Assembly: GCA_028821405.1 (NCBI GenBank)
Contig: JAPPGK010000121.1
Span: 1 to 42,137 of the forward strand
DNA from: Gammaproteobacteria bacterium
Lineage (GTDB): Bacteria; Pseudomonadota; Gammaproteobacteria; Pseudomonadales; Azotimanducaceae
Direction: 5' to 3'
Length of the DNA: 42,137 nucleotides
The notes below the pieces were generated by a model. The model was not told the origin of the DNA. It saw nothing but the letters and a program-made list of their open reading frames with translations, and did not search any database. Both the position numbers and the translations under genes were made by a program. Shown here piece after piece: positions 16,314 through 25,161 of this stretch. The number at the start of each line of letters is the position of its first letter. The stretch's first letter is position 1.

Positions 16314-17804
16314 ATGTGGGAAGGGATCGCCACCGGCTTCATTACCGCCTTTCAGCCGGCAAACCTCGCCTGGGTCGTCGCGGGGTGCCTAGCGGGAACC
16401 TTCATCGGCATGATGCCGGGCCTGGGGCCAATCACGGCGATCGCGTTGATGATCCCCGTCAGCTACTCCCTGGATCCCGCCGCCGGCCTCATCATGATGG
16501 CCGGGGTGTACTACGGGGCGGTGTTCGGCGGCTCAACGTCTTCGATCCTCATCAACGCACCGGGGGTCGCGTCAACGGTGGCGACGTCGTTCGATGGCTA
16601 TCCGATGGCGCGGCGCGGCCAGGCCGGTCGGGCGTTGGCCTTGGCGGCCTACTCATCCTTTGCCGGTGGCACAGTGGGTGCCGTCGCGTTGCTTCTGTTC
16701 GCCCCTACCCTCGCGTTGCTCGCGACCGAGTTCCAGTCCCCCGAGTACACGCTGACGCTGGTGTTCGCGCTCTCGTCCATCGCCGCCTTCGCCGAACGAG
16801 GTCAGGTCTTGCGATCCATGGCGGCGGCTGTCCTGGGTCTCATGTTCGGCACCGTGGGAACCGACCAGTCCGCCGGCATCCAGCGGTTTACATTCGGACG
16901 GCTGGACTTGGCCGATGGGCTCGGTTTCGTCCTGGTGGCGATGGCCACGTTCGCGCTCGCAGAGGCATTTCGCATGGTCATCGCCGGGGGCGACGAACTC
17001 TCCCGTACAGGGCTCACCCACGCGAGGCTCCACCCGGGCGACGGCAAAGCCGTGGCGCCCACCGTCGCGCGCAGTTCGGGACTCGGTTTCTTGGTTGGCG
17101 TACTGCCTGGCGCCGGCGCCACCCTTGCGAGCTTTTTCGCCTACGAGATCCAGACACGTTTCAGACGCAACGACGAGGCCGATGCCGCGCGTGGCGTTGC
17201 CGCGCCAGAAGCCGCCAACAACGCGGCTTGCACCGGGTCGTTCGTACCGTTGCTGACCCTGGGGATCCCCGGTTCCGGCACCACCGCCGTGTTGCTGGGT
17301 GTGATGCTCAGTTACGGCGTGCAGCCGGGACCTCGGCTCCTGGAGGTCGAGCCGGCGATGTTCTGGGGGGTCATCGTTTCGATGTACATCGGCAACCTGG
17401 TCCTTCTGGCTCTGAACCTGCCACTGATCCCCTACCTCTCGCGGATCATCTACCTAAGGCGCCGCGTGCTCGTTCCGTGCGTGATCGCGTTCTCGCTGCT
17501 CGGCGTCTACCTGACGTCACTCAACACCTTCGATGTGTTTCTCATGCTGGGTTTCGCGCTGGCCGGTTTGGCCCTGCGCCTCGCGGGATTTCCGCTCGCA
17601 CCATTGCTGCTCGGTTTCATCCTGAGCGGAATGCTGGAGGAAAATCTCCGACGCACGATGCTGTTGGCCGATGGTTCCCTTGCGATGTTCCTCGAACGCC
17701 CGGTCAGCATCGTTCTGTTGGTGTTGTGCGTGGCAATCTGGCTCGCCCCGGTGGTGCGAGCCGTGCGTGGCCGACAACGCGCGGGTCGTCATTCCGCTGC
17801 ATAA
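16314..17804 (+). CDS. Tripartite tricarboxylate transporter large permease (TctA family)
   Basis: The 496-residue polytopic inner-membrane permease with about 12 hydrophobic helices. Family motifs are GTFIGMMPGLGPITAIALMIP, YYGAVFGGSTSSILINAPG, the mirrored second-half motif GVLPGAGATLASFFAY, and PLLTLGIPGSGTTAVLLGVM. It uses an ion gradient to import the acid presented by TctC. It is the third gene of the tctCBA operon; the CoA-transferase starts 33 bases downstream. Confidence 0.93.
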   Translation: MWEGIATGFITAFQPANLAWVVAGCLAGTFIGMMPGLGPITAIALMIPVSYSLDPAAGLIMMAGVYYGAVFGGSTSSILINAPGVASTVATSFDGYPMARRGQAGRALALAAYSSFAGGTVGAVALLLFAPTLALLATEFQSPEYTLTLVFALSSIAAFAERGQVLRSMAAAVLGLMFGTVGTDQSAGIQRFTFGRLDLADGLGFVLVAMATFALAEAFRMVIAGGDELSRTGLTHARLHPGDGKAVAPTVARSSGLGFLVGVLPGAGATLASFFAYEIQTRFRRNDEADAARGVAAPEAANNAACTGSFVPLLTLGIPGSGTTAVLLGVMLSYGVQPGPRLLEVEPAMFWGVIVSMYIGNLVLLALNLPLIPYLSRIIYLRRRVLVPCVIAFSLLGVYLTSLNTFDVFLMLGFALAGLALRLAGFPLAPLLLGFILSGMLEENLRRTMLLADGSLAMFLERPVSIVLLVLCVAIWLAPVVRAVRGRQRAGRHSAA

Positions 17805-17837
17805 TGTGCCGTTTCCCCAAGACCCGGAGGCAATAGC

Positions 17838-19019
17838 ATGTCCATTCTGCAGGGACTGCGCGTACTCGACTTCGGTCGCTACATCGCCGGCCCCTTCTGC
17901 GGCGCCCTGCTCGGCGATCTAGGCGCCGACGTGATACGCATCGAAAAGGTCGACGGTAGCGAAGACCGCTACACGGCGCCTGTGACAGCCGATGGCCAAG
18001 GCAGCGGGTTCATGGCGCTGAACCGCAACAAGCGGGGGATGACGTTGAATCCGCGCAAGCCCGGTGGCCAGGACATCCTGCGCCGGCTGGTGGCGAGGGC
18101 AGATGTGGTCATCGCGAATCTACCCCCGGACACGCTCGAATCCATGGGCCTCGACTACGCCAGCCTGACCGCCGTGAAACCGGACATCATACTCACCACC
18201 ACGACCGCCTTCGGGGTTGGTGGACCGTACGGCGACCGCGTCGGATTCGACGGTGTGGCCCAGGCGATGTCCGGCAACATGCACCTCACCGGCTACGAAG
18301 ACGAGCCGATGAGGAACTATTTCCCCTATGTGGACTACACCACGGCGTCGTTGAATACCGTGGCAACCCTCGCGGCCATTATTCACCGCATGAATACGGG
18401 AGAAGGTCAGCACGTGCAAAGCTGCCTCTTGGCCTCTGCGCTCACCGTGGCCAACGGAACCCTGATCGAGCAGGCGATTCTCGACAACAATCGCATCGCA
18501 ACCGGCAACCGGGGCCAAACCGCCGCACCGATCGACGTGTTCCAGACCACCGACGGCTGGATCCTCGTCCAGGTCGTCGGCAACCCGCTCTTCGAGCGCT
18601 GGGCCAAGCTGATGGGCGAGCCACATTGGCTGACGGACCCGAGGTATGCGACCGATGAAGCCCGGGGAGACAATGCCCGGGACATCAGCGAGCGAATGAG
18701 CCGTTGGACGTCCGGGCGTTCAACCGCCGACGCGATGGCCGAACTTGCCCAGGCCCGCATCCCCTGTGGCGAGGTCCTCACCCCCGCCGAGGCGCTGGTC
18801 AACGAGCAGGTCGTGGCACGCGGCTTCCTCGAGCCAACCGACTATCCGGGCCTTGCCCAAGGTGCGCCGGTAGCGCGCATGCCGATCGACTTCGCGAGGG
18901 CGGACACGGACATCCGGCGGCGGGCGCCGACGCTCGGCGAGCATACGGCGGAGATCCTCGGGGAACTCGGTTACGACGAGGCAGCAATCAGGGACTACCG
19001 TCACCGTCGTGTGGTTTGA
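17838..19019 (+). CDS. CaiB/BaiF family (class III) CoA-transferase
   Basis: The 393-residue enzyme moves CoA between a CoA thioester and a free acid. Family features are LRVLDFGRYIAGPFCG at the start, LGADVIRIEKVDGSEDRY, NRNKRGMTLN, TTTTAFGVGGPYGDRVGFDGVAQA, and the likely catalytic Asp166 in FPYVDYTTA. The length is normal and ATG 17838 follows CGGAGGC. It lies directly after tctCBA, so it probably activates the imported acid to its CoA ester. The exact substrate is not readable; succinyl-CoA:acid or formyl-CoA-type transferases are alternatives. Confidence 0.9.
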   Translation: MSILQGLRVLDFGRYIAGPFCGALLGDLGADVIRIEKVDGSEDRYTAPVTADGQGSGFMALNRNKRGMTLNPRKPGGQDILRRLVARADVVIANLPPDTLESMGLDYASLTAVKPDIILTTTTAFGVGGPYGDRVGFDGVAQAMSGNMHLTGYEDEPMRNYFPYVDYTTASLNTVATLAAIIHRMNTGEGQHVQSCLLASALTVANGTLIEQAILDNNRIATGNRGQTAAPIDVFQTTDGWILVQVVGNPLFERWAKLMGEPHWLTDPRYATDEARGDNARDISERMSRWTSGRSTADAMAELAQARIPCGEVLTPAEALVNEQVVARGFLEPTDYPGLAQGAPVARMPIDFARADTDIRRRAPTLGEHTAEILGELGYDEAAIRDYRHRRVV

Positions 19020-19216
19020 CACGCATTGTTGTGGAAAACTCTGTGGATGGAATCCCACACACAATCTTCACAGAAGGTTCATCCACACCGGAGAATTATT
19101 TCCAAAAGAAGTCTGCTTATTAAATCATAGGGTTACAGGCGCAAATTCGTCTTTTGTCTTGGCTGCGCCAGAATTGCTCCTTCAAGCTGACGCATTCGGC
19201 GTGTGCATAACCACCG
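19020..19216. other. AT-rich convergent intergenic region with DnaA-box-like inverted pair
   Basis: A 197-base gap between the 3' ends of the CoA-transferase (+) and BON (-) genes, noticeably more AT-rich than its surroundings. TGTGGATGGA (19042-19051) and TTCATCCACA (19078-19087) form an inverted pair with one mismatch. Each resembles a DnaA box with one or two changes. TTGTGGAAAACTC precedes the first. No ORF was recognised. The function is unknown. Confidence 0.35.
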
Positions 19217-19561
19217 TCAGGGTAGCTCGAGCTGGTCCACGACCTTGGCCACATTCGGAACGGCAGCCGCGATCTCGAGGGCTCGTTGGCGTTCGTCTTC
19301 CGAGCGAACCTCCCCGATCAGCGTGACAACGCCCTTGTGAACCTCGACGTTGATACGCAAGCCTCGGATGTCACGGGCGCCTACCAGCCGCTTCTTCACG
19401 ATAAGTTGGATCGTCGCGTCGTCGGTAAACTCGCCCACGGTACGTGCCGGGGAGTCTTCTAGGTAGCTCTCGCATCCTCCGAGCGTGTAGGACAAGGCCA
19501 GCAAGGCTGCCGTGGCGAATACGGCTCGGGCACTCCGGTAGCGTCGACAGCAGGTTCTCAT
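19217..19561 (-). CDS. BON-domain lipoprotein
   Basis: The 114-residue product has a basic n-region, a hydrophobic stretch and lipobox LGGC (MRTCCRRYRSARAVF, then ATAALLALSYTLGGC), followed by one BON domain (DDATIQLIVKKRLV, LRINVEVHKGVVTLIGEV, AAAVPNVAKVVDQLEL). BON proteins such as OsmY and DolP bind phospholipid and act in envelope maintenance; DolP has two BON domains and this has one. ATG 19561 is chosen for the lipoprotein signal. Confidence 0.85.
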   Translation of the reverse strand: MRTCCRRYRSARAVFATAALLALSYTLGGCESYLEDSPARTVGEFTDDATIQLIVKKRLVGARDIRGLRINVEVHKGVVTLIGEVRSEDERQRALEIAAAVPNVAKVVDQLELP

Positions 19562-19696
19562 GGCAAGGGAATCCCGTGAAATTGTTGCGCAGTCTGCCGC
19601 CAACGCCCTGTCCGCACAACTACTCCAACCATTGTGCGCCGCTGTGTCCGCATCGTGTGGCCATCTGCGCGGTTGATGAGTTGACGAGGCGGCTTG

Positions 19697-19725
19697 TTGG
19701 AGTGCCTGGTGAGTTGCGCTACACT
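19697..19725 (+). promoter_or_regulatory. Candidate sigma-70 promoter upstream of exbD
   Basis: TTGGAG, a 17-base spacer, then TACACT, about 40 bases before the ExbD start codon. Both hexamers are near consensus for a GC-rich genome. The ribosome binding site CGGGAGGG follows before ATG 19766. Sequence inference only. Confidence 0.45.
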
Positions 19726-19765
19726 GCCGCGAACCGCTAGGGGCTGAATTCGCACGGGAGGGTCA

Positions 19766-20173
19766 ATGCGCCGGCTGAGGCTGCGCCGCGACGGCGACGA
19801 AAACAAGATCAACCTGACGCCGATGCTGGACGTCGTGTTCATCATGTTGATCTTCTTCATCGTCACGGCGACGTTCGTGAAGGAGATCGGCCTCGATGTG
19901 AACCAACCCGAGGACGACAAACCGAAGACGATCGATCCGGACAAGAAATCCATCGTCGTGCGTATCACCAGTCGGGATCGGATCATCATCGCCCAGCGGG
20001 ATGTGGACATCCGCGCGGTTCGCGCCAATATCGAGCGCATGCACGCGGAGAACCCGGAAGCGCCGGTCATCATCCAGCCGCACCCGGATTCCAAGACCGA
20101 CACCATGATCCAGATCATGGATTCCGCCCGGCAAGCCGGCGTCTACAACGTCTCGCTCGCCGCCGGATCCTGA
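19766..20173 (+). CDS. ExbD/TolR family biopolymer transport protein
   Basis: The 135-residue bitopic inner-membrane protein. A basic cytoplasmic start is followed by INLTPMLDVVFIMLIFF with the functional Asp at position 22 (E. coli ExbD Asp25), a single transmembrane helix over about residues 20-38, and a periplasmic domain ending in MIQIMDSARQAGVYNVSLA. With ExbB it turns proton flow into motion for TonB-dependent transport. No exbB or tonB lies in the window, so it is an orphan here, unless its partners are elsewhere in the genome. CGGGAGGG is a strong ribosome binding site before ATG 19766. Confidence 0.9.
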   Translation: MRRLRLRRDGDENKINLTPMLDVVFIMLIFFIVTATFVKEIGLDVNQPEDDKPKTIDPDKKSIVVRITSRDRIIIAQRDVDIRAVRANIERMHAENPEAPVIIQPHPDSKTDTMIQIMDSARQAGVYNVSLAAGS

Positions 20174-20222
20174 TTCCCGCCTGCAATCGCGCACAACGGT
20201 GCCGGCAAGCGTTGGCGCCGCC

Positions 20223-21236
20223 ATGACCGAACCCGCGCGTTCGCCGGGCGAGACCCGCATCGTGGATCTCCGCTCCGATACCGTCACCAGGCCGGGCAGG
20301 GCCATGCGCGCCGCCATGGCCGCTGCGGAGGTAGGCGACGACGTCTACGGCGAAGATCCCACGGTCAACCGCCTCGAGCACGAGTGTGCGTCGTTGCTGG
20401 GCATGGAGGCCGCTTTGTTCGTGCCCAGCGGCACCCAGTCCAACCTTGCCGCATTGCTGGCCCATTGCGACCGAGGCGACGAGTACGTCGCTGGGCAGGA
20501 CGCACACACCTATCGCTTCGAAGGCGGAGGCGCCGCCGCTTTCGGGGGAATCCAACCGCAACCCCTGCCCTTCCAGGACGACGGCACGCTCGACCTCGAT
20601 GAAGTCGCGGCGGCCATCAAGCCCGACGACTACCACTTCGCGAAGACCAAGCTCGTCTGCCTTGAGAACACCCAGGGCGGCAAACCCATCGGGCCCGCCT
20701 ACTTCGCTACGGTCCAGACGTTCGCCCACGAACACGGCCTGCGGGTTCACTTGGACGGGGCACGCCTGTTCAACGCGGTGGTCGCACTCGGATGTTCGGC
20801 CCGGGATTTCGGGCAGTACTGCGACTCGGTTTCGGTGTGTCTGTCGAAGGGGCTCGGCGCACCGGCCGGGTCCGTGCTCTGCGGCCGTTCCGGTTTCGTG
20901 GACGCCGCCCGCCGCTGGCGCAAGGTCTTGGGCGGGGGCATGCGCCAAGCTGGCGTTCTGGCGGCAGCGGGCCTCTATGCCCTGACCCACAACATCGAAC
21001 GCCTCGCCGAGGACCACCGCCGAGCCAATATCCTCGTGGAGGGGCTGCGAGGTATCGGTCTGCCGGCAGAACAACACACCAATATGGTCTTTGTTCGCGG
21101 TCGCGACAAGGACGCCATGATCGCGCACATGAAGAGTCGCAACGTGCGTGTCTCCGGAAGTCGATGGGTCGTGCACATGGATGTCACGGACGACGACATC
21201 CGCCACGTCATCGACATCGCAAGAGCCTTGTCGTGA
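20223..21236 (+). CDS. ltaE: Low-specificity L-threonine aldolase
   Basis: The 337-residue PLP enzyme splits L-threonine or L-allo-threonine to glycine and acetaldehyde. Motifs are DLRSDTVTRP at the start, VGDDVYGEDPTVNRLE, PSGTQSNLAAL, ENTQGGKPIG, HLDGARLFNA (Asp178, PLP ring nitrogen), and the Schiff-base Lys209 in SVCLSKGLGAPAGSVL. ATG 20223 is preferred over the in-frame GTG 20199 because family similarity starts just after it. It is 49 bases downstream of exbD on the same strand, with no obvious functional tie. Confidence 0.92.
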   Translation: MTEPARSPGETRIVDLRSDTVTRPGRAMRAAMAAAEVGDDVYGEDPTVNRLEHECASLLGMEAALFVPSGTQSNLAALLAHCDRGDEYVAGQDAHTYRFEGGGAAAFGGIQPQPLPFQDDGTLDLDEVAAAIKPDDYHFAKTKLVCLENTQGGKPIGPAYFATVQTFAHEHGLRVHLDGARLFNAVVALGCSARDFGQYCDSVSVCLSKGLGAPAGSVLCGRSGFVDAARRWRKVLGGGMRQAGVLAAAGLYALTHNIERLAEDHRRANILVEGLRGIGLPAEQHTNMVFVRGRDKDAMIAHMKSRNVRVSGSRWVVHMDVTDDDIRHVIDIARALS

Positions 21237-21258
21237 CAGGTTCGCGTGGGCAGCCGAG

Positions 21259-22500
21259 TCACCAACCGGTCACCAACCCGGCAATCGTCCCGGTAAGGCA
21301 CGCCACCAACGTCCCGGAGAGAATGGCCCGGGGACCGAGGCGCAGCAACTCCCCCCGCCGGTCGGGAACCAGGACGCTGATCCCCCCGATCAAGATCCCG
21401 AGGCTCCCGAAGTTCGCGAATCCGCACAACGCGTAGGTCAGGATCACGCGCGTCGAGTCCGAAAACTGCTCGCCGGATTGCGCGAATTGCAGGTAGGCGA
21501 TCAATTCGTTGAGGACCACCTTGGTCCCGAGCAAGGTTCCCGCACCGTTGGCTTCGGCCCACGGCACGCCCATCAACCAGGCGATGGGGGCGAATGCCCA
21601 GCCGAGTATCCGCTCGAGCTTCAACGGCTCGTCGGCGATCGCGATCACGCCCAGCATGAGGTTGGCCAGTGCCACCAGGGAGACCAGGACGATCACCATC
21701 GACGCCACGTTGGCGACCAGGCGCAGGCCGTCCATCGTGCCCCTTGAGACCGCGTCCATGACGCTCTCGTACTTGAGTGCATCAGCAAGATCACCGCCCG
21801 ACGTCGTTCCCTCTTCCGGCACCATGATGCGCGCGACGACGACGGCACCGATGACGTTTATCACCGAAGCAATGAGCACGTGGCCCAGGGCGTCGTCGAT
21901 GACCGGGGCAAGAACCGCAGCGTAGAGCGCCATGATCGAGCCGGCGACCGTGGACATGCCGCAGGTGATGACGACGAAGAACTCCGAGCGGGTCAAGCGC
22001 TTCAGGTAGGCGCGGATCACCAGCGGCGATTCCACCATGCCAAGAAATATGCTCGACGCGGCGGCCACGCCCACGGCGCCGCCGAGGCCAAGGGTCTTGC
22101 GCAGCGCCCAGGCGAACCCCCTGATGACCCACGGCAACACTCGCCAATACCAGAGCACGGCAACCAGAACGCTGAATAGGAGGATCTGGGGAAGCACGCG
22201 AAACGCGAAGATGACCAGCGGGGGCCCCTGGTCCGGCGCGAACACGAACGGCACGTCGTCGCCGCCCAGGAAGCCGAAGATCAAGCTGGTACCCGCCTTG
22301 GTCGCCTCTTCGATGGCATAGACGACGTAGTTCAGCGTGGCCAACGCATCGCTGATGGCTTGCACGTTCAGGAGCAGCCAAGCGAGGACGACCTGCACGG
22401 CGACCCCGATGCCGACCTGCAACGGCTTCACTTGGCGACGGCGCTCGCCGAGCAGCCAGGCGATGCCGAGCAGTACAACGATGCCAAGAACTCCATGCAT
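21259..22500 (-). CDS. NupC-type concentrative nucleoside transporter
   Basis: The 413-residue polytopic membrane protein of the CNT family imports nucleosides with protons or sodium. Family features are an N-terminal helix pair, LLFSVLVAVLWYWRVLPWVIR, FLGMVESPLVIRAYLKRLTRSE, TCGMSTVAGSIMALYAAVL, NGAGTLLGTKVVLNELIAYLQF, and CGFANFGSLGILIGG near the C-terminus. ATG 22500 is preceded by AAGGGGAG; an in-frame TTG at 22506 is less likely. It is divergent from a PfkB-type kinase, which could phosphorylate the imported nucleoside. Confidence 0.92.
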   Translation of the reverse strand: MHGVLGIVVLLGIAWLLGERRRQVKPLQVGIGVAVQVVLAWLLLNVQAISDALATLNYVVYAIEEATKAGTSLIFGFLGGDDVPFVFAPDQGPPLVIFAFRVLPQILLFSVLVAVLWYWRVLPWVIRGFAWALRKTLGLGGAVGVAAASSIFLGMVESPLVIRAYLKRLTRSEFFVVITCGMSTVAGSIMALYAAVLAPVIDDALGHVLIASVINVIGAVVVARIMVPEEGTTSGGDLADALKYESVMDAVSRGTMDGLRLVANVASMVIVLVSLVALANLMLGVIAIADEPLKLERILGWAFAPIAWLMGVPWAEANGAGTLLGTKVVLNELIAYLQFAQSGEQFSDSTRVILTYALCGFANFGSLGILIGGISVLVPDRRGELLRLGPRAILSGTLVACLTGTIAGLVTGW

Positions 22501-22657
22501 GGACAAACTCCCCTTTCCCTGTGTGCAGTCGCTCCGAGCACCCGGACATTACGGGGTGAATCCCGTCTTGCGCGCGACCCGGCGGTGATGAACGATAGGA
22601 GTTTACTCGACGGGAGCATCTCCCATTCGCAACACCGCATCGGCGCCGTTCCGAATC

Positions 22658-23593
22658 GTGCTGACCGGAACCTTGGCCATCGACTATGTAGCGGCATACC
22701 CCGGCGCGTTTTCCGCATTGCCCCGGCACCCGGGAATCAACCTGGCGGTGCAGCTCAAGACCATCGAACGCCGGTTCGGGGGCTGCGCCATGAACATCGC
22801 CTACACCCTCAAGCTGCTCGGAGACTCGCCCTCCCCCTTCGTCTACGTCGGCCGCGACTTCGGCAACGAGTATGCCGCGCACCTGGCGGCGGCGGGTGTG
22901 GACGCATCGGGAATCCGTATTGTCGATGCGCCCCATTCCGCACACGCCTTCATCTTCACCGATCGTGAGCAGAACCAGTTCACGGGTTTCTTTGGAGGAC
23001 CCGGAGCGCAGGAGGATTTCGCCGGCGAGCTTCGACGATTCGCCAGCGGCTTCGACTACGGCCTACTGGCGCCGGACCTACCCGGCAACATGATCACGGC
23101 TGCCCGGACCCTGCGGGGGATCGGGTTGCCGTATCTCACGGACCCGGGGCAGAACCTGACGGATTTCGCCGCCGGCGAAGCACGCGAGCTGGTGAGCCTA
23201 TCGACCGCGATGATGGTGAACGAGTTCGAGTACCGGCGATTGCGGGAGCTGGTGGGAGAGGACCTCGATGCACTGGAACTTCTGGTCATCACCTTAGGGG
23301 GACGCGGAGCCAGGTGGCGGTCGCGAACCGATGGCGATGGAGACGAACGCGCCGTTCCCGCCAAAATTGTCGATCCAACGGGGTGTGGCGATGCATTTCG
23401 GGGAGGTTTCGTCCACGCGAGGCTGCGCGGTTCCACCGTCGCCGGTGCGGTTCGCGCTGGCGCGGTGACGGCCGCGATGGTCCTCGAGACCAACGGCACG
23501 CAGACTCATCGCTGCGACGGGTTTGCAGAACGGTACCGCGATGCATGGGGCGAGTCGCCCCGTTGGCTCCGGGACGCCTCGAACACGGTGTAA
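22658..23593 (+). CDS. PfkB-family carbohydrate/nucleoside kinase
   Basis: The 311-residue sugar or nucleoside kinase of the ribokinase superfamily. The PfkB signatures are the FGGCAMNIAYTLKLLG segment (residues 40-55) and the anion-hole motif VDPTGCGDAFRGGF near residue 245, with its catalytic Asp. The sequence recalls prokaryotic adenosine-kinase-like members, and the divergent nupC supports a nucleoside substrate, but this is inference. GTG 22658 is the only in-frame start before the conserved TGTLAIDYV segment; no ATG lies between it and the upstream stop at 22589. Confidence 0.85.
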   Translation: MLTGTLAIDYVAAYPGAFSALPRHPGINLAVQLKTIERRFGGCAMNIAYTLKLLGDSPSPFVYVGRDFGNEYAAHLAAAGVDASGIRIVDAPHSAHAFIFTDREQNQFTGFFGGPGAQEDFAGELRRFASGFDYGLLAPDLPGNMITAARTLRGIGLPYLTDPGQNLTDFAAGEARELVSLSTAMMVNEFEYRRLRELVGEDLDALELLVITLGGRGARWRSRTDGDGDERAVPAKIVDPTGCGDAFRGGFVHARLRGSTVAGAVRAGAVTAAMVLETNGTQTHRCDGFAERYRDAWGESPRWLRDASNTV

Positions 23594-23665
23594 TTTTGCT
23601 CAACCAAGGCGCCCAAGGGTCGCGACGTCGTGGGGCGCGGTTCGAAAACGCGTTAACATGAGCGC

Positions 23666-24289
23666 ATGATCTCGAGGGGCAGCATCATCCTCCTGAACGG
23701 CACGTCCAGCGTGGGCAAGACCACGTTGGCGCGAGCCATTCAGGACGTCAGCCCAACGCCCGTACAGCATATCTCCCTGGATCAGTTCCGAGACGGCATG
23801 CCGGGCCGCTACCGGGGCATGAACTCGCACAGCGACGAGCCCGGATCACGCGGTCTGAACGTTGTGCCCGTCGATGGCGTGACCCAACTGCGCTTCGGCG
23901 ACGTCGGTCGGCTGACGCTGCGCGGCATGCGCCGTGCCGCCGCGGCATTCGCTGCCACGGGGATCGACGTGGTCGTGGACGATCTACTCTTGGAGCCCGA
24001 CTTCCTCCGGGACTACCTCGAGGTGTTCACCGGTTTCGATGTCACGTTCACCGGTGTTCATTGCGACCTCGAAGTCCTCGAGAGCCGCGAACAAGCCCGG
24101 CCCGGGCGTTTCCCGGGCACGGCCGCGGCTCATTTCAAGCAGGTACACGTCGGTTGCGAATACGACATCCAGGTAGACACCGGACGCCAGTCGCCGAGCG
24201 AGTGTGCCGAACGGGTCTTGGCCGCTTCCCGCGACTTGCGTTCACCTTCGGCCTTCGAGCGTTTGCGGGTAGGCGGTCCCAGTGGCTGA
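23666..24289 (+). CDS. Chloramphenicol phosphotransferase-like P-loop kinase
   Basis: The 207-residue small kinase has Walker A NGTSSVGKTTLARAI near residue 11, then ISLDQFRDGMP (the Asp at the position of the catalytic Asp of Streptomyces chloramphenicol phosphotransferase), IDVVVDDLLLEPDFL, GVHCDLEVLESREQARPGR, and the family-typical YDIQVDTGRQSP. It probably transfers phosphate to a small hydroxylated molecule. A resistance role is not implied, since many environmental members have unknown substrates. Its stop overlaps the Sir2 gene start by eight bases, so the two are co-transcribed. Confidence 0.85.
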   Translation: MISRGSIILLNGTSSVGKTTLARAIQDVSPTPVQHISLDQFRDGMPGRYRGMNSHSDEPGSRGLNVVPVDGVTQLRFGDVGRLTLRGMRRAAAAFAATGIDVVVDDLLLEPDFLRDYLEVFTGFDVTFTGVHCDLEVLESREQARPGRFPGTAAAHFKQVHVGCEYDIQVDTGRQSPSECAERVLAASRDLRSPSAFERLRVGGPSG

Positions 24290-25076
24290 CAACGGGTCCA
24301 AGCCGTCCGTCGAGGGCGCCGATGACAGCGACCTAGACAAGTTCCGGGCCATGATCGAGGGGGCCCGTAGCATCGTCGTGTTCACGGGTGCGGGTATCAG
24401 CACGGAGTCCGGCATCCCCGACTTCCGCAGCCCCGGGACCGGTCTGTGGAACAGGATCAAGCCGATCGAATACCAGGACTTCCTGGCCTCCGAGGAACGC
24501 AGGCAGGAGTCATGGCGCCGGCGTTTTGGTACCGGGGACTCGAGCTGGTCTAACGCGAAGCCGAACCGGGGTCATCTGGCCGTGGCCAGGCTCGTCGCCG
24601 AAGGCCGTGCGAGGGCCGTGATCACCCAGAATGTCGACAACCTGCATCAGGATTCTGGAATCCCCGACGAGCAGGTCATCGAATTGCACGGGAACACGCG
24701 CTACGCCAAGTGTCTGTCCTGCGAGGTGCGCTACGAACTCGCCGACCTCAAGCAACAGTTCGAGTCCATTGGGCGAGTGGATCCCTGCAGCCGCTGTGGG
24801 GGGATCATCAAGACGGCAACCATCTCATTCGGTCAACCCATGCCCGAGGTGGCGATGGCTCGGGCCGGCAGGGTCACCCGGGAATGCGATCTGTTCATCG
24901 TCATCGGCTCTTCCCTGGTGGTCTACCCGGCAGCCGGGTTCCCCGAGTTGAGTAAGCGACTCGGCGCAGACCTGGTGATCGTCAACCGGGAGCCTACGCC
25001 CTTGGACGACATCGCAGATCTGGTGCTGCACCGCGAGATCGGCCCCACGATGGGCTACGTGGTCGGGGTCAATTAA
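24282..25076 (+). CDS. cobB: Sir2-family NAD-dependent protein deacylase
   Basis: The 264-residue sirtuin removes acyl groups from protein lysines using NAD, releasing nicotinamide and O-acyl-ADP-ribose. Motifs are VVFTGAGISTESGIPDFRS (NAD), ITQNVDNLHQDSG with the following LHGN catalytic His, zinc Cys pairs in CLSCEV and CSRCGG, and IGSSLVVYPAAGFPEL near the C-terminus. The start is GTG 24282, overlapping the kinase gene. All catalytic and zinc residues are present. It ends 86 bases before the convergent VWA gene. Confidence 0.9.
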   Translation: MADNGSKPSVEGADDSDLDKFRAMIEGARSIVVFTGAGISTESGIPDFRSPGTGLWNRIKPIEYQDFLASEERRQESWRRRFGTGDSSWSNAKPNRGHLAVARLVAEGRARAVITQNVDNLHQDSGIPDEQVIELHGNTRYAKCLSCEVRYELADLKQQFESIGRVDPCSRCGGIIKTATISFGQPMPEVAMARAGRVTRECDLFIVIGSSLVVYPAAGFPELSKRLGADLVIVNREPTPLDDIADLVLHREIGPTMGYVVGVN

Positions 25077-25140
25077 CGTCCGCCCCAAGGGTTGAGCGTC
25101 GGAACGGGCTGTCCCGCCCCCCACCCCGGCCGGCCCTCCC

Positions 25141-25161
25141 GGGCGACGGCTAGCGTCGTCC
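25141..25161. terminator. Stem-loop between convergent cobB and VWA genes
   Basis: GGGCGACG and CGTCGTCC pair (one G-T) around a GCTAG loop, just before the VWA stop codon. It lacks a T tract. The TCGTCCCTACGG end resembles the termini of the CGTAGGG-bounded repeats elsewhere in the window. Confidence 0.3.

Noticed and set aside
16079-17836. Long plus-strand open frame (585 codons) overlapping tctB and tctA
   Set aside because: Arg/His-rich shadow frame of tctA; the real frame has clear TctA motifs.
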